This document shows, in pieces, positions 35,016-44,770 of a stretch of DNA of 54,005 nt (the stretch's first letter is position 1; every line of letters starts with the position of its first letter). The position numbers and the translations under genes were made by a program. The notes below the pieces were generated by a model. It was not told the origin of the DNA. It saw only the letters and a list, made by a program, of their open reading frames with translations, and searched no databases. Source of the stretch: Rhizobium leguminosarum (lineage in GTDB: Bacteria > Pseudomonadota > Alphaproteobacteria > Rhizobiales > Rhizobiaceae); assembly GCF_001652265.1 (NCBI RefSeq), contig NZ_LWBS01000416.1:1-54005 (forward strand), given 5' to 3'.

Positions 35016-36904
35016 TGCGCGTGAGGTGTATTGCCGAACAGCGGCACCGGCGAGATCACCGGGTTCGGCCATGAACCGCCGATGAAGAACGGCAGCAGCG
35101 GCAGCTCCGCGGCCTTGGCCGGATCGGTTGCCTCCAGCGATCCGGAAAGCGCCAGCCCGTTCGACTGATAGGTGATGACGCCGGAAAGCGTCAGCGTCTG
35201 TGTGGCGCCGGCTATATGGGCGTCGTGCATCTCGGCGGTGCCGTTGGCGAAATCGGCCTGAAGGTTCAGCTGGTTGAAGGCGAAGGCGCCGCCTGCTGCC
35301 GCGCTCAGCGGAAAGAACGGCTTTTCGGCCGCCTGCGTCCGAAGTGCTGCGGCATCGATGCCGGGAATCGTGCCTTCGCCCGTCCAGAAGTGCAGCTTGC
35401 CGGTGACGTCGGCAAGGCCGGTCGTCCAGATCGCCTTTGGCGACTGCAGGTCGAGATCGAGCGATCCTGTCGCAAGCGGCAGCGGACCCTTCAGCGCGAG
35501 GCGCTCGGCAAGGGCTGCGAAGTCGGCATTGCGAATCGACAGCTGCAGCTTGCCGCCGCCGTCGAAGTCGCGCTGCGTCGCTTCCAGATGCGCGGTCATC
35601 TCGCCGCCCTCGAACTGGCTGTCGCCAATATCGAATTTGGCCTCGCCGCCGGCAACGATCATGCTGGCGCCAACGTCGGAAAGCTCGAAGAGACCCATCT
35701 GGGCGCGCCGCGCCGAAAGCCTGACGTCGACATCGAGCGCCTGCAGTGGCCCACCTATGCCGGCGGAGATTTCCTCTGCCTCGCCGGCGGCGAGCCTCAG
35801 CGCGAAGGCGTCGAGGAAGGGCTTGAGGTTCATCTGGTCGAAGGCGAGCGTGCCGCCGATTTTCGGTCGTTTGCCGGGTTGGGTGAAAAGGTCCATCACC
35901 CCGGTGGCGCTCGCTTCGTTCAGCGAGAGACTGAGATTGTTAAAGCGCAGCCCATTGCCCGACGACATGATGTCGGATTCCAGCGAAGCGCTCTTCAGCG
36001 TTGCGATACCGGGGATCGACTTGCCCGACCATGTCAGCAGCGCCGGCACATCGGGAATGCTGGCGGTGATATTGCCGGAAAGGGCCGAAAGGCTGGCGAT
36101 GCTGGCAATCCCCTGAAAGTGCGCGGTCAAAAGGTTTGATGTGAGCGACGTCCGTGTCTCGGCATTCCTGCCGGCAAAGGCGAGCAGCGGCTGGCGGGAG
36201 GCGAAATCGACCTTCAGATCCTCGCCGTTGATGCGGGCGATGACGACCGCCGAGATCGCGCCGGAAAGTCTCGGCCAGGCGATATCTGCGGTGACGCTGC
36301 CGAAATGATAGGCCTTGGCGGTCTTGACGTCGGTGACCACAAGCGTGCCGTCCTCGACGGTCACTGCGCCGATCTCGGCATCGAGATCAGGATTAAGCAC
36401 CTCGGCTCCGTTTTCGTAGCGTACGCCACTGATCGCGCGTGCAAGCAGGCCGGCATAACTCCAGTCGATCAGGCCTTTCTCGTCGCGCGTCAGCGCCAGG
36501 TTGGGGCGCACCAAATGGAATTCGTGGAAGCTCGTCCGGCCTCGCAAAGCATCGATGAGGCTGAAATCGGCCGACAGGCTTTCAATGCTGCCGAGCAGCT
36601 TATCGCCATTTTCGGGCGGCTGGCGGATGGTGATCTGGTTCAGCGTGATGCGCGGTGTCGGCCAGAATTCGAGAACCGGACTACCCTTGATCTCGGCATG
36701 GTAGCCCGTCCATTTCGACAGCGCGTCCTCGATGCCGGAGCGCACGAAGCCGGTCGAAATAAGATAGGGCGCGGCAACCCTGAGCGCCACGAAAAGCGCC
36801 AGCGCGATCAGCAGGAATACCGTCGACAGACGGGTGAAGGCCGGAAGCCAGCGCGAAACGGGTCCGATCTTCCTGCGCCACCTGCGATGTCTTGACGTGC
36901 TCAT
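35012..36904 (-). CDS. AsmA-family protein
   Basis: A 630-aa protein with one N-terminal membrane span at about residues 22-45 (STVFLLIALALFVALRVAA) and a large periplasmic part. The region after the span (ISTGFVRSGIEDALSKWTG, then LEFWPTPRITLNQITI) is typical of AsmA/DUF748 proteins, now thought to build lipid-transfer channels between inner and outer membranes. The C-terminal third has the AsmA_2-like beta repeats. Start ATG 36904 has GGAG upstream; TTG 36919 is possible. Monocistronic on the minus strand. The specific lipid or envelope role is not known. Confidence 0.87.
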   Translation of the reverse strand: MSTSRHRRWRRKIGPVSRWLPAFTRLSTVFLLIALALFVALRVAAPYLISTGFVRSGIEDALSKWTGYHAEIKGSPVLEFWPTPRITLNQITIRQPPENGDKLLGSIESLSADFSLIDALRGRTSFHEFHLVRPNLALTRDEKGLIDWSYAGLLARAISGVRYENGAEVLNPDLDAEIGAVTVEDGTLVVTDVKTAKAYHFGSVTADIAWPRLSGAISAVVIARINGEDLKVDFASRQPLLAFAGRNAETRTSLTSNLLTAHFQGIASIASLSALSGNITASIPDVPALLTWSGKSIPGIATLKSASLESDIMSSGNGLRFNNLSLSLNEASATGVMDLFTQPGKRPKIGGTLAFDQMNLKPFLDAFALRLAAGEAEEISAGIGGPLQALDVDVRLSARRAQMGLFELSDVGASMIVAGGEAKFDIGDSQFEGGEMTAHLEATQRDFDGGGKLQLSIRNADFAALAERLALKGPLPLATGSLDLDLQSPKAIWTTGLADVTGKLHFWTGEGTIPGIDAAALRTQAAEKPFFPLSAAAGGAFAFNQLNLQADFANGTAEMHDAHIAGATQTLTLSGVITYQSNGLALSGSLEATDPAKAAELPLLPFFIGGSWPNPVISPVPLFGNTPHAQ

Positions 36905-36989
36905 GATCTCCGCCGGCAAATTCAGCCGGTCATCCCGTTATGCGCTGATTTCGCCGGATATAGGAAATATCGGGCATATGCAAATCCCT

Positions 36990-37029
36990 ACAGTGCTGCG
37001 CGTCTTCTCAGACGCGCAAAGGACGCTGT
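36990..37029. repeat. Palindrome P4, copy 2 (first hairpin only)
   Basis: ACAGTGCTGCGCGTCT followed by AGACGCGC and CGCTGT matches the first hairpin of P4 at 21121-21159 with few changes. The second hairpin of P4 is replaced here by P3. Confidence 0.8.
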
Positions 37030-37051
37030 AGCACTTTCAATCAAATAGTTG

Positions 37052-37098
37052 GAGCATGATGTCGTCCGAAAATCGCTCACACTTTTCGGCATCATGCT
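37052..37098. repeat. Dispersed palindrome P3, copy 2
   Basis: Exactly identical over 47 bp to 4139-4185. It lies directly after P4 copy 2, in the leader of the acetoacetyl-CoA synthetase gene. Confidence 0.9.
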
Positions 37099-37179
37099 GC
37101 AGGCGTCGGAGCGCGTCGGTTCCACGCTTTATAATGCAATGCAGCATGATATAAGGACGGCATTGGGGAGGAGGATTGA

Positions 37180-39132
<1,953 letters not shown>

Positions 39133-39182
39133 CTGCGATCGGAAACTACAAGCTTTCACCCTCTATCAATCTCCTGTCATGG

Positions 39183-39205
39183 AAACCTTTCGTTAAGAAA
39201 GGTTT
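39183..39205. other. Stable hairpin after acsA2
   Basis: AAACCTTTC (39183-39191), loop GTTAA, GAAAGGTTT (39197-39205): a perfect 9-bp inverted repeat in the 221-bp gap between convergent genes. It may be a transcript end or the start of a small RNA; no T run follows. Confidence 0.55.
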
Positions 39206-39319
39206 GTCAAATGTGAAGCTAACTTGGGGGCCGCACATGAACGAGGCGGCCTGGGGCTTTCTGACCTTCGAAACATGACGTTGATCGACTGAGCTCTTGT
39301 TGAACAGCACTAAATTCTA

Positions 39320-39342
39320 GGCAGCCTCTGGCTGCCTTTTCT
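39320..39342 (+). terminator. Rho-independent terminator, plus strand
   Basis: GGCAGCC (39320-39326), loop TCT, GGCTGCC (39330-39336), then TTTTCTTT. It lies 188 bp after the acsA2 stop, far for a simple gene terminator, which leaves room for a separate small transcript. Confidence 0.8.
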
Positions 39343-39353
39343 TTGCGCTCCGA

Positions 39354-42300
39354 TCAGCCGGCCAGCACCCGCTGCGACGGGAAGGTGATCTCGACGAGCG
39401 TGCCCTCGTTCGGCGTCGAATTGATCGAGAACGTTGCCCGGTTGGCATCCACCATCGCCTTGGTCAGCGGCAGGCCGAGCCCGGTGCCGTCGCCGCGATG
39501 GCGTGATTGGGTCGAGGAGACCTGCCGGAACGGCTTCATCGCCTGGTCGAGTTCGCTGCGCGTCATGCCGATGCCGGTATCGCGGACCCTGAGGACGACG
39601 CTGCCATTGGCCTCATAGGAAGTGGAAACGACGATCTGCCCGCCTGATGGGGTGAAGCGGATGGCGTTCGACAGGATGTTCAGGGCGATCTGCTTGATCG
39701 AGCGCAGGTCGGCCACGACATCGGGGACCGATTGCGACAGCGCCGTGCGGATGATAACGCGCTGGCCGTTCGCCTGCGGCTGTATCAGTGCCACGGCCTC
39801 GGAGACCGCCTCGTTGAGACCGACGGCATCAAAATCGAGATCCATCTCGCCCGCTTCGATCTTCGAAATGTCGAGCAGGTCGTTGACGATGTCGAGCACG
39901 TGCCGGCCGGAGCGGCCGATGTCGTTGGCATATTCGATATAACGCGGATGGCCGATCGGCCCGAAACGCTCGCCTGCCATCATGTCGGAAAAGCCGATGA
40001 TGGCGTTGAGCGGTGTGCGGATCTCATGGCTGACACGGGCAAGGAAATCGGTCTTGTGAGCATTGGCGGTTTCGGCCGCACCTTTGGCGTTGCGCAGTTC
40101 GTCCTCGGTGCGCTTCCACTGGGTGATGTCGCGGATGACGGCGCAATAGCCATTGGAGGAGGTGAGCTGGCCCATCGTCATGAACAGCGGCACGAAACCG
40201 CCGGCGGCCTCGCGGCCGATCACTTCGCGTCCGTCGTTCAACACACTTGCCACGCCATGGCCGGAGAGGCCGTTCAGATAGTCCATGACTGCCTTCTGGC
40301 TCTCATGGGCAAACAGCATGACGAAGGGTTTGCCGCGCGTCTCCTGTTCGTCGTAATTGAAAAGCGCGCTGGCCGAGCGGTTCATCGAGCGGATGTCGCC
40401 CTCCGTGCCGATGACGACGACGCCGTCGGTCGCAGTTTCCAGGATCGAGCGCAATTCTTCCACTTCGACCTGGAGTTTGGCGACCTTCTCGACCATCCGC
40501 TCGGGGCGGCCTTCGGAACGGCTTGCTTCGCCGCGGGTGTCTTCCTTGCCTTCCACCGGCATCAGCGCCAGCATCAGGGCGTTGGCGTCTTCCCAGCGCA
40601 CCGATTGCAGCCGCGCGGTCACCGGCGCCAGCGTATCATCGGCCTTGACGAGCATCATGGTGCCGGAGCCTGCGGCCTTTTCCTCGAGTTCGCGGCGCTG
40701 CAGCAGAGCTTCGATGCCGCCCACCTCGCGCAATGCGTCGAGCGAATTGTAGCCGGTCAGCCGCATGAATTCCGGATTGGCATGGAGCAGCGCATCGCCG
40801 ACATGGATCAGCACGGCAACAGGCAGCTGGTCGACCGTTCCGACCGACAGTCCGTCCGTCATCTTGACGCGGGGCGGGATGAAGCTTGCGAGAACCTCGA
40901 TCTGGCTGACCGTCTCCTCCAGCCCTTCCGTCGCCTCGTCCTCGGCGATGACAGCCGGTTCTTCGGTGGCGCCGTCGTCTTCGCGCTGCGCCTCGACGGC
41001 GATCTCGAAGATCGCCTCCTGCGGCGCCATATCCTCGAGCGACGGTATTTCCGCCTTGTCGGCGGTGGGCGTTTCGGCCTCGAACTCTTCGGGTCCGGAG
41101 GCCTCTTCGAAGCCCGTCGTTTCCGTGACGGCGGGTTCCGCCGGCGCCGCGGCGCTGGGTTCCATCGGTGCTGCGGCGGCAGGCTCTTCCTTGCGGGCGC
41201 CGAAGGCTTCGAGACGTTTGGCGATCTCGCGGAAATTGGCCTGTTCGGCAGCCGTCAGTCCGGCGCCGCTGTTGTGGAGCTGAACGATCTTGTCGGAGAA
41301 ACGGCGATTGGGCGTTTCCGAAATTCGAAGCGCCGGCGGCTCTTGCGAAAGTTCTGCTGCCGGCTCGGCAGGGGAAACGTCGCCGGCATCGGCGCTGCCT
41401 TCCGTTTTTTCTGCAGCACTTTCCGGGGCAGGTGTCTCGATGGTCGCCTGCTCGGTAGAAATCTCTTCCGGCGTTGGCTCCGTCTGCGGCTCGCTTGTCG
41501 TAAGCGCCCGATCCTCGACCTCTTGCGTCAACGCAGGTTCGATCAGGGGCTCTTCAAGCGCTGTCTGCGCTTCGTGTGCCACCTCGGCAATGGTCTCGGC
41601 GGGCGGGCCGGGGCTCGCTGCATCATGGCCGATGCCGTCCGGGCCGAGTGTCAGGCCGAGCGCCAGCGGATCTTCCTGCGTATCGGAAAGCCGGACGACG
41701 CCGAAGCCGCGGAAACCATCGAAGTCGCGATTGCGGGTATAGGTCGGCAGCGCCGCCAGATCGACCGGAACGACGAGGCTGGTGCCTTCGACCGGCCAGA
41801 GGATCGTCTTGCCCGACCACGTGTCGCGGCGAGCGAGCGCCTCGGAAAGCTTGCCGTCAGGATCGAGATTGAAGAGGGCAGCGACGTCGCCGAAGGCAGA
41901 GCCGATAATGTCGGACGCATGCGGGCCGACGGCCTGGGCAAATTCGTGGCTGACCTCATTGAACCGGCCTTCCGCATCGATCTTCCAGACGAAGCGCGTG
42001 GCGCGGCTGTTCGGCCTGAAGACGAAGCCGGGCTCAGCCGCAAGCTCAACGGCAGGGCGCGCGTCGGGGACCATAGGCGTTGCGATGACGGGTTCTTCGT
42101 GGACCGCTTCCGGCGTGCCTTCGATAGGCGTTTCGCTGGTTTCGACAGGCGCTTCCGCCGTCGCCGCTGTTTCCACCGTCTCGGCAACGGAGGCCAAGTC
42201 GTCCTCGATGAACGCGGCGGGCTCATCGGCCTCATCCGCGCCACTGTCGATCACGCAGCCGTCGCTCTCGGACTCCGCATGCCCGGCAGGATGCGTCGCT

Positions 42301-43202
42301 TCAACCGCCTCGTCAGTGGATGCCGCCGCCGTCTCCGTCGGCTGTTCGCTTTCGCCGGCGATCTCCTCCAGCGTCTCCTCGACCTCTTCGATCCCCGAGA
42401 CCGCGTCGATAATCTCGGTGAAGCCTGCGGTGGCGAGAGGCTCGTCCTGAAACGCTTCGGCAGGTGACGCGCTTTCTTCCTGTGCGGGCGCAGCGACCGG
42501 GTCGAGCGCGGGCGTATCGATCGGGTCGAGATGACCGATCGCGGCCTCCACAGCAAAGAGCAGATTGAGCGCCGGATCGTCGCTGAGCTTGCCGACCGCG
42601 GCCGGAAGATTGCCTCTGGCGGTGGCGACGGGACGCTTCACCAACCGGTCGGGATGGGCGCCGGCAAGGTTGATCAAGGTCTTTGCCGTCTGCTCGGAGA
42701 TCCCGAGCGAGGCAAAGCCCGGCGAAGCCGCGATGACCTCGCCATTGGCGCCGATCACCGCCATATGCGTATCGGGATCATCAAGTCCCTGCAGCATCTG
42801 GGCCGCCGATGCGCCTGACGCGAGCGGCTTTGCCGAGACCGGCACCGAAAACAGGATTGCCTTTTCGCCCTGGGAAAGGCGGATCAGTTCGGCAGCCGCC
42901 TGTACCTGTGCACGCTGAAAGCCCTTGGCAACGCGGATCATCAGGCTGCGGCTGTCGCCGATATCGGTGAGCTGGCGCGCCGCCGTTTCCAGTTGGCGGA
43001 AGGTTATGTCGGCGCGGTCGACGCCCTGATCGAGCAGGTCATAGACCGCCGAATGGCCGAAAAGCTCCGCACCTGCACCATTCGCCCACAGCAGACGGGC
43101 GAGATCGGCCGAAAACAGCACCATGGCCTCGCCGCGTGAAAAGCGTTCCCGCACCCGTGCATGCACGGCGATGTCGATGAACGGATATTGGACTGCGGGC
43201 AT
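39354..43202 (-). CDS. cbrA: PAS-domain sensor histidine kinase, CbrA-like
   Basis: A 1282-aa soluble sensor kinase. The N-terminal part (MPAVQYPFIDIAVHARVRERF) is followed by a long Ala/Glu/Pro-rich low-complexity linker that wraps a PAS-like segment at about 395-510. Two more PAS domains lie at about 785-890 and 915-1035. The kinase core has the H box RVSHEIRTPLNAIIGF with His1059, the N box LNILSNAIRFTP near Asn1179, and the G boxes RDTGIGM and GDGTGLGLPL. No membrane span is seen. Order with acsA2 and the phasin matches cbrA of Sinorhizobium, which acts through DivK on CtrA to control cell cycle and symbiosis. A perfect CtrA box lies 33 bp upstream. Confidence 0.88.
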   Translation of the reverse strand: MPAVQYPFIDIAVHARVRERFSRGEAMVLFSADLARLLWANGAGAELFGHSAVYDLLDQGVDRADITFRQLETAARQLTDIGDSRSLMIRVAKGFQRAQVQAAAELIRLSQGEKAILFSVPVSAKPLASGASAAQMLQGLDDPDTHMAVIGANGEVIAASPGFASLGISEQTAKTLINLAGAHPDRLVKRPVATARGNLPAAVGKLSDDPALNLLFAVEAAIGHLDPIDTPALDPVAAPAQEESASPAEAFQDEPLATAGFTEIIDAVSGIEEVEETLEEIAGESEQPTETAAASTDEAVEATHPAGHAESESDGCVIDSGADEADEPAAFIEDDLASVAETVETAATAEAPVETSETPIEGTPEAVHEEPVIATPMVPDARPAVELAAEPGFVFRPNSRATRFVWKIDAEGRFNEVSHEFAQAVGPHASDIIGSAFGDVAALFNLDPDGKLSEALARRDTWSGKTILWPVEGTSLVVPVDLAALPTYTRNRDFDGFRGFGVVRLSDTQEDPLALGLTLGPDGIGHDAASPGPPAETIAEVAHEAQTALEEPLIEPALTQEVEDRALTTSEPQTEPTPEEISTEQATIETPAPESAAEKTEGSADAGDVSPAEPAAELSQEPPALRISETPNRRFSDKIVQLHNSGAGLTAAEQANFREIAKRLEAFGARKEEPAAAAPMEPSAAAPAEPAVTETTGFEEASGPEEFEAETPTADKAEIPSLEDMAPQEAIFEIAVEAQREDDGATEEPAVIAEDEATEGLEETVSQIEVLASFIPPRVKMTDGLSVGTVDQLPVAVLIHVGDALLHANPEFMRLTGYNSLDALREVGGIEALLQRRELEEKAAGSGTMMLVKADDTLAPVTARLQSVRWEDANALMLALMPVEGKEDTRGEASRSEGRPERMVEKVAKLQVEVEELRSILETATDGVVVIGTEGDIRSMNRSASALFNYDEQETRGKPFVMLFAHESQKAVMDYLNGLSGHGVASVLNDGREVIGREAAGGFVPLFMTMGQLTSSNGYCAVIRDITQWKRTEDELRNAKGAAETANAHKTDFLARVSHEIRTPLNAIIGFSDMMAGERFGPIGHPRYIEYANDIGRSGRHVLDIVNDLLDISKIEAGEMDLDFDAVGLNEAVSEAVALIQPQANGQRVIIRTALSQSVPDVVADLRSIKQIALNILSNAIRFTPSGGQIVVSTSYEANGSVVLRVRDTGIGMTRSELDQAMKPFRQVSSTQSRHRGDGTGLGLPLTKAMVDANRATFSINSTPNEGTLVEITFPSQRVLAG

Positions 43203-43234
43203 GTTCGAACCTTGTCGCTGTCGGCCTTCTTAAA

Positions 43235-43249
43235 TTAACGGCTTATTAA
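43235..43249. promoter_or_regulatory. CtrA box upstream of cbrA
   Basis: TTAA-CGGCTTA-TTAA, an exact match to the CtrA consensus TTAA-N7-TTAA, symmetrical on both strands. It lies 33 bp upstream of the cbrA ATG (43202), where binding would affect its promoter. Confidence 0.75.
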
Positions 43250-43311
43250 TAACTGCGGGGCGCATGCCGGTCCAGCAGAGGAGGGGGTTTTCGGCCGGAA
43301 AGGTTAACGTC

Positions 43312-43345
43312 TTGTGCATTGCACAATAATTGTTGCAATGCACAA
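43312..43345. promoter_or_regulatory. TGCACAA palindromes in the phasin promoter
   Basis: TTGTGCATTGCACAA (43312-43326) is a perfect palindrome around one central T. After four bases a second imperfect copy, TTGTTGCAATGCACAA, follows to 43345. A TATATAA lies about ten bases further. TGC-rich sites of this type are expected for PhaR/AniA repressors that sense PHB; binding is inferred. Confidence 0.7.
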
Positions 43346-43415
43346 TGAAATGTCTTATATAAGCATCATCCAACAAACGCAGGCAGCGGCTGCCTCAACC
43401 CAAAGGATGCGACCC

Positions 43416-43865
43416 ATGGCTACCATAAAGACCGATGACGTTTTTTCAATCGCTTCTTTCGACCCGTCCAAGTTCACGGAATCCTTCCGTGAATTCGCCG
43501 AAAAGGGCGCCCAGCAGTCGAAGGACGCCTATGCTAAGCTGAAGACCGCTGGCGAGGAAGCCGGCAAGACGCTCGAAGCCACCGTCCAGACGGCACAGGC
43601 CGGCACTGTCGAGATCGGCCTGAAGGCGATCGACGCTCTTCGTGTCAACGCCGAGAGCTCGATCTCGCACCTGGAAGCACTGCTCGGCGTCAAGTCTCCC
43701 GCCGAATTCTTCGAACTGCAGACCTCGTTCCTGCGCAAGCAGGCCGAGCTGGCTGTCGAACAGGCGAAGTCGATGCAGGAAACCACCAAGCAGGTGGCCG
43801 AGAAGCTCGCAAAGCCCTCCAAGGACGCCGCCGAAAAGGCCATGGCCTCCTTCAAGGTTGCCTGA
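43416..43865 (+). CDS. phaP: Phasin (PHB granule-associated protein)
   Basis: A 149-aa phasin-2 family protein. It is almost wholly helical, with heptad-like Ala/Lys/Glu patterns (KTAGEEAGKTLEATVQTAQ) and the family block LEALLGVKSPAEFFELQTS. It coats poly-3-hydroxybutyrate granules. Start ATG 43416 (MATIKTDDVF) follows AAGGATG; upstream ATG codons exist in the open frame but lie inside the operator region. A terminator follows at 43892. Its neighbours acsA2 and cbrA tie the locus to PHB turnover and cell-cycle control. Confidence 0.95.
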   Translation: MATIKTDDVFSIASFDPSKFTESFREFAEKGAQQSKDAYAKLKTAGEEAGKTLEATVQTAQAGTVEIGLKAIDALRVNAESSISHLEALLGVKSPAEFFELQTSFLRKQAELAVEQAKSMQETTKQVAEKLAKPSKDAAEKAMASFKVA

Positions 43866-43891
43866 TCGGTCTTTATCGACCAGAAACAAAA

Positions 43892-43918
43892 GGCTGGACC
43901 TCGCGTCCGGCCTTTTTG
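43892..43918 (+). terminator. Rho-independent terminator after phaP
   Basis: GGCTGGAC and GTCCGGCC form an 8-bp stem with one G-T pair and loop CTCGC, followed by five T residues, 26 bases after the phasin stop. Confidence 0.85.
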
Positions 43919-43995
43919 TATATTGACGAGGAATGGGGCTTGAATTCGTCGCCAAGTCCTCGTATGTGACCCCCATCGCGCCAAGCGCGATTTAT

Positions 43996-44072
43996 GCGGT
44001 TGTAGCTCAGTTGGTTAGAGCGCAGGTTTGTGGCACCTGAGGTCGGAGGTTCGAGACCCCCCAACCGTACCA
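43996..44072 (+). tRNA. tRNA-His (anticodon GTG)
   Basis: A 77-nt cloverleaf with encoded CCA. Acceptor GCGGTTG pairs with CAACCGT (first pair G-T), the D arm is TAGCTCAGTTGGTTAGAG, the anticodon stem CAGGT/ACCTG holds loop TTGTGGC with anticodon GTG, and the T arm contains GGTTCGAGACC. Base -1 is T and the discriminator is A73, so this is the alphaproteobacterial type of tRNA-His without G-1. The region after its 3' end changes character to accessory DNA. Confidence 0.96.
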
Positions 44073-44770
44073 TCTCCCCACGTCAACTCCCTATCAGACG
44101 AATCGTTTTAGCTAATGTCATTTCGACCGAAAATGTCGGTATAGACGTTTAACTGTATCTGTAACTTTCCCGCACCGATGTTGGAGTGGTTTGCCAAAAG
44201 CGCGGGACCTTTCACGTGTGGAATGGCATGCGAAGCGTGCCCCTGACTACTAATGGCGGACGCCCTGAAAGAGCACCTACGCTTCCGGCGGCGAATTTGC
44301 TGCTTATTTGCCACATAAAATCGAACATTTAAGAAGCACAACCCATCCGTATGGTGCCATACCCCTGTGTGAGCTAAATGTCAGGCACGCAGCTGCGAGG
44401 TCCGCAATTGCGACAATTCGCCACTCGATACGGAACGATCCGCCCAAGCGGAGACAACGTTCGGCGGCGCCTAAACAATGCGGATCTCTCGCTTTTCCGA
44501 TATCACCGAGCCTGAGACTTATTAAATTTCAGCAGATGACCGTAACGTCAATTTAAGTGCCGCCGTGGCAAGCAATTGCGGTGGTTCGGACGGGCGTGCA
44601 CTTCTGGCCTTCGATAGAGGTTGCGGAGGAAGCGCTTCATGAGCGTTAATTACTAAGGTCAATAACTTTCCTGAAGCGAAATAAAGCTTTTAGTTGAAGT
44701 TTCCCCTCATTTGGAGCAGAGGGAAACCGGTATTAGGCGCGGCCGAATGGAATAGGCAAACGGGGATTTT
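44073..44770. other. Gene-poor region after tRNA-His
   Basis: This 698-bp stretch has no convincing gene: the short open frames (for example around 44308-44556) lack ribosome sites and known motifs. It holds a small palindrome GTATGGTGCCATAC (44349-44362) and, near the RTX gene, a hairpin with arms GTTTCCCCTC (44699-44708) and GAGGGAAAC (44719-44727) in the presumed leader. The base composition is less GC-rich than the flanking core genes. Confidence 0.6.

Noticed and set aside
39732..42467. A 911-codon open frame antisense to cbrA
   Set aside because: It mirrors the Ala/Glu/Pro-rich coding of cbrA; high GC at third positions removes stop codons on the opposite strand. No domain, no ribosome site, low-complexity text.
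44108..44556. Short open frames in the region after tRNA-His
   Set aside because: No ribosome sites, no known motifs and unusual composition; most probably chance frames.
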